Part shown: piece after piece, positions 38,340 through 52,014 of the stretch
Layout: the number at the start of each line of letters is the position of its first letter
Numbering within the stretch: position 1 is the first letter of the stretch
NCBI RefSeq assembly: GCF_002443255.2
Contig: NW_019211455.1
Location: 15,966,440 to 16,030,439, forward strand
Direction: 5' to 3'
Length of the DNA: 64,000 bases
Source: Varroa destructor
Taxonomy: Eukaryota; Arthropoda; Arachnida; Mesostigmata; Varroidae
Program-made: the position numbers and the translations under genes
The notes under the pieces: model-generated
Told to the model about the DNA's origin: nothing
The model's input: the letters and a program-made list of their open reading frames with translations, nothing else
Database searches by the model: none

Positions 38340-41300
38340 ACTTGTGGGTTACTTGAACGCATCTTTGCTTAGCTAGCCGGCTTCCCCAGTTGCATTACTA
38401 AATCGAAGAAAATGGCACGCCAACATGCATCTTTCTTCGTCGGTAGATGGCTTGTGTCTGCCATGGTCACAGCGTACCGCATAATTATCACACTTCGCTG
38501 GATGCAGATTTGCGGGCATTTTTAAAGTTGGGCATTTCAACATTACCTATGCGCACCATAACTTTGTTAACCAGTAATCCTTACGTCATCGACTTGGGGC
38601 AAATGATGATAGCGGAGCGAGAGAGGATTGTGGGAGTTGGCACATTGAGAAAATGAAACGCTACGTGAAAAGTTTTTGCTCTCAGTGTATCAAGACATTT
38701 GGTAGGGATCAAAGGGAAACGAAAGGTTTCAACGTTTACATACAGAACAAGTTGCTTCTTGCTTGTTTCTTCGTTTTCTTTGACGTACTGGTTGTCATCT
38801 TAATTCAGTTGTAGAACTACTGCACTCATTATGATTAGCAGCTACGTTTGCGGCAACGGTGGTGACACTGTGCAGTCACGAGGGTGTGTGCACTGGTCCT
38901 AAAAGCTGAGTGATTAAAAGTTGGTCCTTAAAATCAAATCCCTTACAACTCAGATGCTACGCCAAATTTTTGCTAGAAAACGTCCAACGTCGGGAATGTG
39001 CCAAGCGTCATGCGGTGCTGTCGCAAAATATCGGGTTGTCTCGATAGTTCAGTCTTGCCTGGTTGCTGTTATGAATCTTGTCGGCCACAATGTGAGATGT
39101 GTGTTAGATACTGTGAGTAGACAGAATTCGTTTCCGTCAAAAAACTACCTATCTCCAGCAGGTTAGCGGATGTAAAACTCTGTAAAACATTTCCTATTTC
39201 GAACAATAACGGTGGTGGTAGAGCTACAGCCCTCTGAATCGCCCGTAAACTCACTCCTGCTCGTTGTATGCCCTTGCCTCATGTGGAAAAGACTTTAGTT
39301 GGCCTAGATTAGGTTGTTTACTCCTGCCAGCCGTAAAAGCTTTGCGGAATTCTCCAAACGCCTGTTGCGTATGCATAAAAGCAATAGCCGTCATTGGTCT
39401 GATCCACCGATGAGGGCATTTCAAGGGACCCACTGCCGTCTGTTCTAGCGGTGCGTGCGTGTATCTGACGCGTGTGCTATTCTACTGAAACCTTTTGGGA
39501 AAAAGTCGATGTTGCTGATAGAGCAACGTCGTCTCAACTCTGTTGCTGTTCGGTACCCTTTCTACCAAGTCACACAGCCCTTTGCCCTCCTTCATGCTCC
39601 ATAAGCCGTCGGCAAGGAAACCGCTAAGCAAGCACACTAAACAAGGAAAGTCGGGTCGAAACGTTAAGCCAGAGCTCTATTTGACGGCCATTAGCTAGGA
39701 TCCGGCCTCATCTCCGTGGGGGCTAGACAACGCTATATCCCACTCCAAATTTTGCCAGCGGTGACGATGACTACGGTAGTGGTCTGGCCTAGAGCGCCGC
39801 GAGAGATACCCAAAAAAGAACGCGGGTTTTATCAGCGGGGTACTGTCGGAGTTCTCTTGAAGTCTCAAAGCAAACAGATGGTCTCGACCCCAAATACTGC
39901 ACGGCGCTCTATCATGTATAGGATTATTCTACGTACCTTTTCGTTACATAGTGTAAATAAATGGTAGCTCTCATGCGTTTTATTTGCTGCTTTCTTGTTG
40001 AGTCGTTGCGGTTTAATTTTTAAAAAGAGTTTAATTTTAGGATCGCCAAACTGCTAAGATGGCGCGTAGCTTTAAGGAACGATAGGGCAAAGAACAAAAA
40101 GAAAGGATGACAAGGTTATATTCCCACTCTGGTTGCATCTGCGGCGTTAGCGGTTGCTGGCGCTAGCTGGCTGGCCACCAGGGGGTTATATTGCGAAAGA
40201 GGAGTGGACTAAAGCGAGCAGCTTGTGCAAACGCCCCGGTAAGTGTTTTCTTTCAATATTTATTCGCTGTACCCTGCGCGAACTGCAATTCATAGCGTGT
40301 GTGAGGCAGTAGCGTCGCTGGATGAAGCAATGACGCGATCGTTGCCGTTACAAGCCAGAAACAAAAAAGAAAACGTCAGGGAGTTGCTACCACAGAACAG
40401 AGATGCCGTTAGGCGCAGGGCCGAACACAACTTGCGTCTCGCTTCTCTTGTGCGGTAGCATGAAGCGAACACTGCGAGGGTAGCCTCCAGCCCAGAGAGA
40501 ATGTCTCTGCCAGCCATCGAATGTCGTATGTAGCTCTGTCTACTGGCAGCATATGCCTGTCTCGTATTGCCCCATTTTATTACGCCCATCCTTAAAGCTT
40601 GTCCATCATGCCCGCATTAGCGGCATTTAAGGCAAACTTAAAAGAGTCCAGAGGCTGGACCGTGCGTCGCCAGCTGTTTATTTCACGCACGTATTCCATA
40701 AGCCAGAAACGGTGCCTCATAGCGAAATAGAAGCAGAGGTCAGTCGTAAAAAAGAAAAGGTTTCTCATTGTCGCTTACGGGAACCTAGATTTCGTATTTA
40801 CCGTTCGATACTGCGTGGACGGCTGTATAGCCCCGGATGCCTGCCTCGATACCTACGTTCCTGCTTTTTGCTGTTAACTACCTGCTCGCTGCCAAAATGC
40901 CTTCGTCGTTTCACGGGCCGTATCCGGTCTTTTGCATTTTTCCGTTCCAACTTCACAGCCAAAAACCTCAGAGCAGTCTAGCATATCTGGCACAGCCGGT
41001 GTCCGACATTGTCGTCGGGCGATATTGACGTCCGGCAGACATTGGCATCACGAATTCGATGTCTCGGCAAAGTTGGCCGGGTAGGTGCCGCCGACCCTTA
41101 CGTAACGGCGAATCTGGCTTGTACTACAGCGGCGTGTGGTTGGGTTGGGCTATGTGAGCTCGCTCTGGGGAGGCATGACTGCCTATAACGGAGATTTCCA
41201 AAAATGGCAAAGTCTTTTCTGTCAGCCTTTGTATATGTGTAGGGGGCGAGGTTTTATGTAAGCATGCCTATCAATGCCTGAAGTATGTCATGTTTTTTTG

Positions 41301-44300
41301 AATTGTTAGACGGGCTCAGAGAGTCGTAAATGAAACCGGCGGATAGATAAATTTTACATTATTTACACATACAAATACAGAAAAAAAAAACTCGTTTGCT
41401 GAATAATGCCCATTTATGATGTTATTCATAGGTAGTTTTCCGTTTTAATAAATGAATACATTTTAATAACATGAGGTGTGTAATGGAGACAATTCAAACC
41501 TTGCCCTAAACCCTCTTGGCCGTGTAGTCAGGCTATTTTTACGTTTAACGAATCTATCAATGTTTCAGGTAATTTTTGGTTGATCAATTTTAACTCATTG
41601 CGTTGCAACAAACTCAGATAGAACTCGAGCCATTAATTTTATAAAAATGATTATGAGGAACGAGACTAAAGATGAGCTTTTAACTCGACAGTCCAACAGA
41701 TGACTGATTGAAATTCAGCTAATCGTCACTTTGTCGAAGACTTTGTCCGAGCCTCCGAGATCAGTAGCGCTTACCGTTGCTTCGGTCCAGTAGCAGTTTC
41801 TGTCGTCGAGTGTCCCGAGTCGTGTAATAATAACATTATCTTAGTTGATTATACGAGATTAGAATGTCATTACACTAGACCAGCGTTGTTTGGGCTGCCT
41901 GTTACAGTTGTATTATCTAGTATAGAACAAAGGCTAACTTAATTCCAGGTCGTCTAAAGCCATGTGTGTTGCTATACTTATTTCTTTGATTCCTCTAGAG
42001 TTCCCACCTAATTATTATAGTTTAGCCGTGAACTTGAGGTCTGGTACGCATAGAAAAATGTTGACAGGTTGTCATGGTCCCTATGGCTTGGAGGTCAACG
42101 TAATCTACTCGCGAGCATTCTCGTTCTCTCTCCATTTTCCTGCCTTAATATTAGCGACAATTTGATGTCTGACCTTCGCCGTTACGTACGTTGAATCAGG
42201 ATTGGAACTCTGGGTAAATGAAGTCATTTTGCGCTGTCTAGAGTGCTGCCTTGAGCGCTGCCACCTTTGAAGGGTAGATACTGTTCATGTAGTTTGTCTA
42301 TTTGCGGCTTTCCATCGTCCTACGGCCTGGTACGAGTTTTGTTTGTTTTTGAGTTCATTAGGCCATATGACCAAGCAAATTGGGACCTGTTGATTGGCCA
42401 TCAAATACACAGATCCGAAATGCATTTTTCTTTCGAACGGATAAGCTAACAAAGTGCCTCCAGCTAGCCATAAGTAGTGCTCGACAGTGCTTATTATGAC
42501 GGAATAATTTATCGCAGTCATCGACTAGAACGATGATCCCTATGTTAACGTTTAGCACAAACCGATGTATTTTGGTAATATGTATACGTTTTACTATCGA
42601 GAACTGATAATCAACCTCGTTGTTTTTTTTTTCAGTAAGAAAAAATATGTTGCAAAACCTAGACTTGTCCGTTGAACTTTCTCGTGTGATGCCTCATATA
42701 CCATATCATATAGACTGTAATTATATAGTACAATATATAATACTCATACGTATCGCCATACATTTACGACTTCAGTAACCGAGTAATCGAACACTATCAA
42801 CGATCGAGTAAGCATGTATCACTACGACTGTTCACCACGGAACCCCATCGCCTACCCCGGGACAGATCGATTTCTCTCATAACATGCATACACCGAAAAC
42901 AAACGCCCCGTTGCTTCTTGTTTCTGTTTTGCGCTATGCGACACGGTGTATTTCCACTGCTTCGTAACTCCGCTGAAGCCCGCAATCGTGCTAGTCATCG
43001 CTCGAACTTAAGATATATGCCGCCTATCTTAGAAATGACAACAACCACACTGGTACCAAGCTTTGTGTGAAAAGGCAATTCGATCCATGACCCGGTCTGG
43101 CACAATGAAAACAAATTTGTGGACGATCTATTTGCTCATATGTGACCATATATATATATCAAACTATTGAAAGACTTTTGACTCTCTCGGTTTCACTGAA
43201 AAATGCGGGTCATCGTTTACTATTCTAAGGTGAAATGTCGTGTATAATCTTTAATTGTTGCTACTATCATTAGCTTATGCATATCTATTTATATCAGGAA
43301 AAACCGTACCTGACCGCCAGCCAGTCTAAGGCTATCCCGTTTAGTATGGTCAGCAGGCTAAACTTACGAAATCAATGCGATAGCGTGTTCTTTATAATTT
43401 TCGGCTAGCACCTTTTCGAGCCTGTTCGAGGTAGGATTTACACATCAATTCATAATCGATACTGAATTTGGTACTGGTGATGACACCACATACATACTTG
43501 TTTCACTCTATACATGTTTANNNNNNNNNNNNNNNNNNNNNNNNNNNNNNNNNNNNNNNNNNNNNNNNNNNNNNNNNNNNNNNNNNNNNNNNNNNNNNNN
43601 NNNNNNNNNNNNNNNNNNNNTATATATATATTTGCTTAAGAGCTGTCGTAAAAAACGCCACTAAGAAAAAGAATATAGCTTTAAGTATGCGCACTACAAT
43701 ATAGTTTTTTCCGCTAGACTCACTTCTTGACGGTGGCATATCCTTTTAATAGCCCCAATAAGTTAGCCCTAACTTAAAGTAAGAAATACTTTATTAATAA
43801 ATGAATATTACATAGAGATTATGCGATTACGTATCAAGTGATGAACGCCTAACCGCGCGGGTGTTAGCTTTATGCTAAAGTAGTTTATTAACGTATTGCA
43901 ATAGGATACGTTGCGTCCTATTGTTGGGCTGGCAGGACCATAAGGGTCGGAGTGGTCGTTAGATTTCAATAAAGCAATTTTTCGATTCGATTATGACCTT
44001 TAATAAATACATAGATATATTTCTTGCGTAACAGTTGTAAGGGGTGTCTGTTAGCTTTACCTGTAAAAAAAAAAAAAGCGCGCCATTGTGGACGAGAAAA
44101 ACAACGGTCATAGCAATATCATCAATTTATTTTTGTCTTAAATTGACCGCCGGCCTGATTCTACGAGCTGCTACAGTAAGGCGGTATCGTAAACATCATA
44201 AATTATATTCCGCTAATTCTGATAAAACACGCACAGGAAGAGTATTTCGAATAACTGGGTTGATCAACTCAGTTTGATCCGACTGTTGGACTACCGGGAG

Positions 44301-44730
44301 GTCATAAGTACCTCTTCTGCTGCCAGCCTATCAGGATGTTTCTAGGACGGTTTAGAGCAAGATACAGAAATTAAAAGTCAGTCGCTATCTTGTGATTGCT
44401 TAGTAATTTAACATAACGTATAGCTGAAACATGCTAATACAATGATATGCAACACACAGCGCTCCCAGAATCTATTCCTATATACATTATCTTCGATAGG
44501 CGTCATTTTAGGCTCTCAAGGACAACAATAGATTGAAAAGTCATCGTGTTTTTTCAACGTTTAAAATGTTTCATGGTGTTTTTTCTGTGATTCGTTATTT
44601 CTAGCAAGCTTAAGTTACACCGAAAGAAGACCGTGGCATCGGTTGAGGTCCCGTTACAAGGCGTCTCGATCCTTAAGCCGCTCACGGGGACCGACCCTAA
44701 TCTCTACGGCAATCTGGAGTCATTTTTTAC
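38340..44730. other. No supported gene; includes the scaffold gap
   Basis: Short overlapping frames only. A branch-point-like GCTAAC precedes an AATTCCAG acceptor near 41949, opening a 70-codon plus frame to 42165, but its composition was not tested and no partner was found. Thirteen consecutive A at 44065-44077 and AT-rich flanks surround the gap region. Confidence 0.45.
43521..43620. other. Scaffold gap of 100 N
   Basis: Exactly 100 consecutive N bases. A round 100 is the usual placeholder for a gap of unknown size between joined contigs. The right flank begins with a short TA dinucleotide run, so an AT microsatellite may have broken the assembly. Reading frames crossing this point are artefacts, and the real distance between the flanks is unknown. 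Confidence 0.97.
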
Positions 44731-44736
44731 CATGAA

Positions 44737-45191
44737 CTACCCCACGGTAAGTTCCTGCCCATCAAGGTAACACACGTATGCAGACAGGTATTGATAAATA
44801 AACCCAAATAAACCACTCCAACTGGGAAATGTAATGTATTCCTTATGATTTACCCCTTGATGAGGGATGGCGGAAGTGCCGTTGTCTTGGTTCACACAGG
44901 GGCTGTTAAGAAATAACACCTCGAATTCTCTGAGTTTTTACATAGGGCGCTGATCTGTTCTCCTTCATTTTTTACAACTATTACACATCCAAGTTTTTTG
45001 TGTCTTTTGGGTAGAAACATTTCTAGAAGTGTTTTTACTACTCCGTTAGTGGACTTGTAGCCATCCTCAGTATATTGCTCATATATATACACAGCACCTT
45101 GTCCTGCTAAGGCATACAATAGTTTCTCTATTTTTTTAAAAATATTTTTACTCTTATATATTTCCATCGTGCGTCGACACAATAGACACAC
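44737..45191 (-). pseudogene. Two overlapping minus-strand frames, possibly one broken gene
   Basis: Frame one (45191-44892) encodes about 100 residues, including QGAVYIYEQYTEDGYKSTNG and a lysine-rich PKRHKKLG. Frame two (44919-44737) starts within its last codons in another frame and adds 60 residues, including KEYITFPSWSGLFGFIY. First-position GC exceeds second (about 43% against 31%), mildly coding-like, in AT-rich DNA. A single base indel could connect them, as in a decayed insertion or pseudogene. No family is recognised; two chance frames remain possible. Confidence 0.27.
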
Positions 45192-45340
45192 ATGTAGAGG
45201 TAAAATCGGTGCGAATTTTGCTATGTATTACTCAGCATTTCAGTATATTATACAGGCATATAGGGAACATTGCATTTCTGCTCATAAAAAATATCAATTC
45301 TTGTGATTCATCCTAACTTTTTTCATAACCGCGGAATTTT

Positions 45341-45354
45341 GCCGCCGCCGCCGC
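45341..45354. repeat. Short GCC repeat in a GC-rich patch
   Basis: Four to five GCC units inside a brief GC-rich patch in otherwise AT-rich sequence. It lies just upstream, in plus orientation, of the frame starting near 45446, but no promoter motif was seen. Confidence 0.75.
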
Positions 45355-47687
45355 TACCGCAGGCGCCTATTACTAAGTTTGTTACAACTCTGAACGGTCT
45401 CGCAGAGTACACAACAAGTAAATCTGCTCAAGTTATTCAAGTTGCATGCAACTGTTAACTCACCGTGTAGGTGCCAATTGTATCTGGCAAGATTGTTTCG
45501 AAATGTCACCGGATGGAATATGTATCTTTACACACAAGTATCATCACGCGTGTGTATTGGCGTATTTCCTCGTACGTGGCGGGAGGAAATCGGAAGGAAT
45601 AGATTTGACTACGCTTAAGGAATCGCAATGAACCATAAAAAGAAAGTGTTTCCACGTCCAACAACAGGTCATGAGTGCACTATCTATTTAGTAGAAATAA
45701 TAATATGCTATCACTTATAGTAAGAATAAAATAGTTCTGTAGTCTGTAGCGAGTGTTTTCTAATAAGCTTGATTTAAACGTTAGCAGTGTGAACGCGTTA
45801 AGTAATAGACCTACGTAAATATCTCTTAAAAGGTAATATCTTCGAGCTATACGCTTTTTCCCACGTCAGAGAACGATACGAAGAGTTGTCCGGCGGAACC
45901 AGTAACGCAAGCTCGGCTGTCATTAATTGAGATCGCTGAACATATTAACGATAGATATAGTATTTATGATAATGGTAGCGCATGCAGAACGAAGTCGAAA
46001 ATGAAGCTTGCTACTGCCATTACGAAGGTACGAAGGCACAGTCACCATCCAGCCAGCCGTCCGCCAGGTGGCCGGCAACGAAAAGTTTCTGGTTTTCTCG
46101 GGTCGTCAAATGTTTGCTTTTATCTCTGCTACCATCGAAATCCCTGTCTCTGCTGGCCGCGACGTTTCTGTGAAAAATTACACTCGACAGCTACGAGTGT
46201 TGCTAGATCTATTGACTTTCCCCCGCGCTTCGTCGACCTTGGTGACATCTCGTCCCAGTGCGGACGTTCAGCAACGCACGTTCTCGGTCTGATTGCGAGA
46301 CTTCACCATTAGACTTTACTAACTAAGCAAATTCGATTTGTCACCGAGGGCAGAGCTTTGCTCGGTACAAATCTGCGCCGATATGACGTTGGCGAACGAC
46401 GTTTACAGTCTGTTGAGCACGTGTCATTGGCGTAGTCGTTCTGTGGATCGCGAAAACTTTGAGCGTGCTACTTATATACGCTCTATAGTACACTATATAT
46501 TACATGGTCGAGCTCAATTTAACTATAATAGCGACTAATATCACATTGCTTGCGATGTTTACTGTTCGGCGATAGCTTGACGACCGGCTTTGTCACTCGC
46601 TTAGTCATATCAGCCAGTCAGCTAGCTAGTTAGCGGAAGCTAACATGGAAAGGGTAATGGCGGCGGGGAGAACGGGGTGCCGTTACTGAATTTAACACAA
46701 ACATATACAATTACGATCATATCCCGCAGCAAACATCTCCGTCAGCTACGACCACCCGCTCTGGCTATTTACAAGCTGCATATCGGCCATACTCAGCGCA
46801 ACTGCGATTGTCAACGCCGACCGCTTTGCGCTTGGCCGATGTTGGCGGCGTCCAGCAGTCGGCCATCTGCTGAGGTAACTATGCAAAAATGAACAGTGCC
46901 GCTTATTTATTATCTCTTCCGCGTTCAAGTGGCTGATGATGTGTAGTTGTATAGCGTCAGTAACAACAACAGCATTTTGCCATAGGGACGCGAAGCTATC
47001 GTTATTGTTTAACGCCATGATGACGTCATCATTATTTGCGTTTACAAGTACTTCGGACATGCCTTTCATGATGGCATCGTCTTTCGTTGATTTAAATAGC
47101 CTTGAGTTTACATTAACAGTAGGACTATTATCATGATGCTTTTCTTTTTGCTATTGCCGGCTTACGTGAGCGACAGTGGAGCGTGTCATACCAACGCTCT
47201 TGTGTTACTAGGGTTACCAAACACGAAGGAGGTTAGCTAAAATGGGTATGTACTTTTCACATGAAGATAACTCGGATTTAGAATAAATTGCCTTAGTTAG
47301 ACCTAGCTGTGCTGTCTAACCCTAGTCCTATATTGTGGTGTGGTAGTAATAATTATATACAGGCCGTTTTCTTTGAATTGAATGAGGTCACCGGCTGAGC
47401 GACTATTAATGGGTCCGATAATATTTGCTGAAGAAGGCAGCTCATCCATAGGTTCACAGAACGGGGCACCTGGTAAAATAAATTAAAACATCTAATAGTC
47501 GGCTTCATTTGCAAGCATATCTTTAGATCCTTTCCTAAGTATTTTTAAGCAGCACCCATCATGCGTCGATTATTCATCTTTTTACATTTACGTCGGCATA
47601 GGATTTTCCCTGCTGCCGTTAAACGCTCAGACGCATGGGCGCATTTTATTTCTGCTTCCTTATAGTGGCTTGGTTTCTTTCCTTCAG

Positions 47688-47800
47688 CTGCTGAATTTCT
47701 ATCCGATCTTGCGACTCAGCTGTGCCACGATGTCATAAAGCTGATGTCCATGGAATATGTTAAAGAGCTGCTCTTCCTTGCTTTTGTAGCCATTGTTTGA
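47688..47800 (+). CDS. Candidate terminal exon ending in a hydrophobic helix
   Basis: Follows a good acceptor, TTGGTTTCTTTCCTTCAG. Two bases complete a codon, then 36 codons run to TGA. GC at codon positions 1 and 2 is about 61% and 25%, a large contrast that favours real coding. The peptide begins AEFLSDLATQLCHDVIKLMS and ends with a hydrophobic stretch, LLFLAFVAIV, which could be a C-terminal membrane anchor. No upstream exon was placed and no AATAAA is evident close downstream. The protein is not recognised. Confidence 0.33.
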
Positions 47801-47809
47801 CTGAGTTAT

Positions 47810-50800
47810 TCATTCACACTCCCACCCCCGCCCCATCGTCCGTTATCCGCTCTCGTTTGTCCATTCCTTATTTCATTAACGTCTACCACTCTTTTCGGCT
47901 CGTTCCACTAGACTCCTTGAGCGTCAATTTCTTGTTACGATTCAAGCAGTCACTAACGTTTCGACTGTCATGATCTTATGATTGAGGGTAGCGGAACGCT
48001 GGACGAGGTGGGTACCGGTTGAGAGTTTAATTTTATGATTTAATTGATGCGTCGTAGCAGTGACCGTTCCTTAAAGGTCTCGCGTTTGGTAGGGTGTGTA
48101 TTGCTAATAGCAATAATGTTGCTTCGATGTTTGAATTCAGTTGTCCATTGTTTGCGTTAACATCTTGAACATGATCAATCAATTATCAACCGTTTATGGT
48201 TGTCAGTCAACGGAGTGAAGTGAGGCCTGACTGACGCCTATGTCATGCACGCCGAACTGCTAAGGCATAATAACGGACCTTCAATCTATTAAACAGAAAC
48301 CATTCGCATATCTCTAAGTGATATCTCTAATAAATCAATCCGCGAAAATCGATACGAATAAAAACTGGAAAAAACATTGTTTCTTATCCTTTTTCAGAGT
48401 TAGTTGTGAGATATTATCTATAGCTCATGTATATTTATAATATATAGTAATTATATTTCTACTATAAAATACTACAGATATAGATTTACTCAAAAAATAA
48501 GTGTGTAATAAAATTTCTGTTTTATAAAATTATGCCTTGGAGATTTCTCACTAAACATCCTCTTACTTGCTGCGCTGTATTTTTACCTTTTTTAGTGGTA
48601 ACTTAAAATTATAGAAACGCCTTTAACGACCTTGACAATTCCTTGCTTAATGAGATAGATTTATCATAAAAGTTTATACTTGGGTCTAAATTGCGTGCAA
48701 AGTATGTCTGCTTGCAGCGGTTTTGCTCATGTGTATCCAACTGTACATTGTTGCGTGATCCGCGGATAACCGATGTCGGGAGAGCTGGGCTAACGGACCG
48801 GGTGACGTTTCTTTCTCGCGAAAACGTTCTAGCGTTGAGGTGGGATTATTTTTTGTTCTCTCTTCAATCCCCACGCCGGCCTTTTTGCTAAGAATCAGTT
48901 TCTCTTTTTGGTTCTCACTATTTCAAGTCGTCGTTCTCCCTGATTCCAGCGATTACCATCTAAGTGAAAGCATGCTCCAAAGCCACCAGCACAGTTATCC
49001 CTGCCCCTGCCTCCTCCTCCTCCCTCCTTCCTGAAATGAAGTATTTCATTCAATGGCCTCTGGCCCTATTTGTTCCTTCCTTAGCCTTTCAAACGATCAG
49101 AAGAAGAAACATGCACTATAAAAATTGACAGATTGTTATTTCGGTCGGAATGACACTCAACGATGGGAAGACGCTTTGGTTTGTGAACGGCCTGTCAGAC
49201 AAGGCATCGCGTTGGGCTTTGTCATTGGCGTCGGAGTAACGAGCAGCGAGCTCTCCAAAAGCTCTTCACCAGTTCGTGCTTGTGTCCTGTTCTGAACTAC
49301 CTTCTTTTCACATCGTCCTTTTTGCCCTTTCGTACAGGGATATACGTTATCCTTTTCCTTCTAAGCCCAGCAGCCGTTTCAGACATTTTTCTTTCTCAAC
49401 ATAGCAGCGCCGTACAGGTGCCATGCTTCATGCAGCAACGATAAGCACACGTTGTCGTGAATCTATGTTGCGATGGCGAAGCCTCCGTAAAGACGACACA
49501 ATGTAGATGGCCGCTCGCTTCCTGTAGTCCAAGACCGGTGTTACGTACAGTCGACGGCACACCACCGGGGCAAAGGGTGTACCAGCCGTTGTCGAAATGG
49601 GCCGAGCAGCGTCTTGGAGTGGGTTCCAACTAGGATGAGGTATCATGCAGGGTGTCGCTTATTCTACGAGCAACGCGAGACAAAAATGCAATGGGATTTG
49701 CCCTTCACCACCTCCCATTCAGCCCCATCGAAGGCTATCGCGGTGATTCAAGTGTGAGACACAACAGCCACCGCTAGCAATAGCTTGAGCGACGCTGGCG
49801 CCGCCGATAGCGTAAGTAGCTGGTCGGATACCGCAGTCAAAACTAAAAGCGTTTGGCTTTTTTTTTGTTCCTTTTTACATTCCTCTGTGGCCCCCTTTGA
49901 CCCTTGTAATTCCAATGATCCTTACCGCGCTTTCTTTACCAAAGCAGCCCTTTTCAAGGGCCTTTAAGAGATACAGCGGCTATAAATGGACCATCCATGC
50001 TCAACGCAAGTCACACAATGAATCGTTCGGCCGCAACGGCACCAAGAGAATACAACAAGGAGAAAACTACCATTTTTATAAATTTCCTCATCACCGCACT
50101 CCTTACTGAGAAGTACGGGCTGAATTACTACGTTGCTCAATTTTATGGGGAGCTCGCAGGCTCATTAACAGGCGTCCATATTATCTCCGGCTTTTTTGCT
50201 GTTCATATGGACATGTGCCACTCCTAAACAGACTTATAGGGTGAAACACCCCAAAGAGACGGGGGCAGTTAGGCCAAGATTAGGCCTAAACACGCAAAAA
50301 CTACGAAACACCGACATAACGAACGAGACAAGACGACGCTGGAAGACAGCAAAGTTGCTGAAGAACCGTCAAAGCTGGAGCTTCTGCGATGCCTTCTAGC
50401 TGCTCTTTGCAAATTGTGTACGCCAACTGCAGGTACGCCGTTATTGTTTATAGAACTGCTAAAGCGCTTAGTGTTACCGGAGGCAGTAGACGCATCGAGG
50501 TTTGCTGGCCCTTTGCTGGTTAAGAGGCAAAGAAAGCTACTGCGGTACGGGCTTGTGGCCGTAAGCTGCAACTGAACAAACTGTTGAGGGCTGGTTGATT
50601 GTCTGGCTGTAGTTAAAGCTGTTTGAAACCTTCATCACTGCCACTGTTTGATCATCGTGGAGGGGCCTGACGAAAGTCAGTCCTTAGATCGCAGTTTTCT
50701 TGCTGAATATTCGGAACGCCTCAACATGCGACCGCACGCAGCTCGTTATTCGCTGGAACGGGCTCAGTGTCATCCTGCCATCGACCGTCGTCCTTGGACA

Positions 50801-51700
50801 TTTCCCCTCCAGACGTGCTATATGGGTTGGACGTGCTGGGGTAGTAGCTTTTTTCAACGCTGTATGGCCCTCCCTTTTCTTCCCCACCGACTACGAAAAA
50901 AGACAGTCTTCAAATGCAACAATGCTGACACTTCCAGCACTTGCCCTCACTGGCAATTCGTTGTCGTTTCATCGTCGTCCTTCTCCTGCACCTGGTTACC
51001 TCGTTGGTACAATGCCAAAAAATGCCAGTAAAGTCAGCGTATTCGGTATGCAGAACTCGTATGCGGTGAAGCGCAAACGACAGACAATGAGGAAGTAGCA
51101 AGCGGCCTCTACATATAAGTATATTTCAACAACGTACTTGAATTGCTTTTCACCTTCATTAGCTCGCAGTACTACATTTTTTCGGGCCAATGTTACTATT
51201 ATTGTAACTGGGGTCCCAGCATAAAAATCCGTCCTTTGGCTTTGAGGCCCTCATCGTTGGCAATTCGAAGCCGGCCCCGGTGGCTTTTACGACGCGTTTC
51301 TTAATGGAAATAACAACGGTGTTTGTAGCAGGTCTTTTTAGACCTCATGTGATATGGATCCGAAGAGTTTCCCTAATGCATGTGGATGTACAAATACTGT
51401 TCGTCTTAATTGAGCGGTATCGGTTACTTCAACCTGGAATGCTATAATATTATATGATTTGTAGAGATCACACATTGTCACATTTCCTTGAAGAGTTCGC
51501 CCGCTACCCGACGGATTTTACTAAGCTAAAGTGAGTACCTTAGCTGTTATAATACAAAAGGTACGGTGTCCTTTTCTGAGTATTAAAAAGGGTCATTATT
51601 TGAACACGTATGTATGATTACTATGCGAAATAGTAGATGAATATTCATATACATCGCGCGATGAGGAAACGCGCAATAGCTCTCCTAACGAGATAGAAAA
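47810..51700. other. No supported gene
   Basis: A C-rich patch at about 47820-47835 and the pyrimidine tract near 49 kb, with overlapping frames at 49.4-51.1 kb on both strands. Three plus frames and three minus frames share 50.6-51.1 kb, which is characteristic of stop-poor sequence rather than of a gene. Confidence 0.45.
48999..49031. repeat. Pyrimidine-rich CCT repeat tract
   Basis: A C/T-rich tract containing CCCTGCCCCTG followed by consecutive TCC units. On the minus strand this is a GGA-repeat run with several G-runs of two to four bases, a type able to form triplex or two-tetrad quadruplex structures. No coding role was found. Confidence 0.7.
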
Positions 51701-51709
51701 ATTATATGG

Positions 51710-51942
51710 CTAGAAACTGCTATTACGGTCAGGTTTGACAAGTGGTTGGCCATCGGCGCCGACTCGATGAAATAGTCTTGCCTGCTTCAGCTCGTTGAGT
51801 TCGAGCTGCCTTCTCCCCTTTATTTTGAGGGGAATTATCGTGGACATAATTTCGTGGTTGTAGGTGATGAAGACGTCGTTATAATCTGCATTGATGACGG
51901 CGCCGCTACCGCTGACAATTCGAATAGCGCTTTCCTCCTGTT
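51710..51942 (-). CDS. Candidate terminal exon, unknown protein
   Basis: This 76-codon frame ends in TAG at 51710. It starts, on the minus strand, after a CCATTCCAAG acceptor, with two bases completing a split codon. Hand counts of GC by codon position give about 53%, 37% and 55% for positions 1, 2 and 3; a depressed second position is typical of real coding sequence. The peptide opens QEESAIRIVSGSGAVINADY, includes a basic KIKGRR stretch, and ends KPDRNSSF. It joins in phase to 52015-52075 across a 72-nt intron. No signal peptide, membrane segment or known domain was recognised, and no clear AATAAA was seen downstream. This is one of the better coding candidates, but its function is unknown. 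Confidence 0.42.
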
Positions 51943-52014
51943 CTTGGAATGGATTTATCATCATTAACAAGTTGAAAAATATCACCTTCTTACATTATAT
52001 TAGTTATACGATAC

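Noticed and set aside
43468..43739. Frames running through the N block
   Set aside because: The unknown bases are translated as X and cannot contain stops, so the length is artificial.
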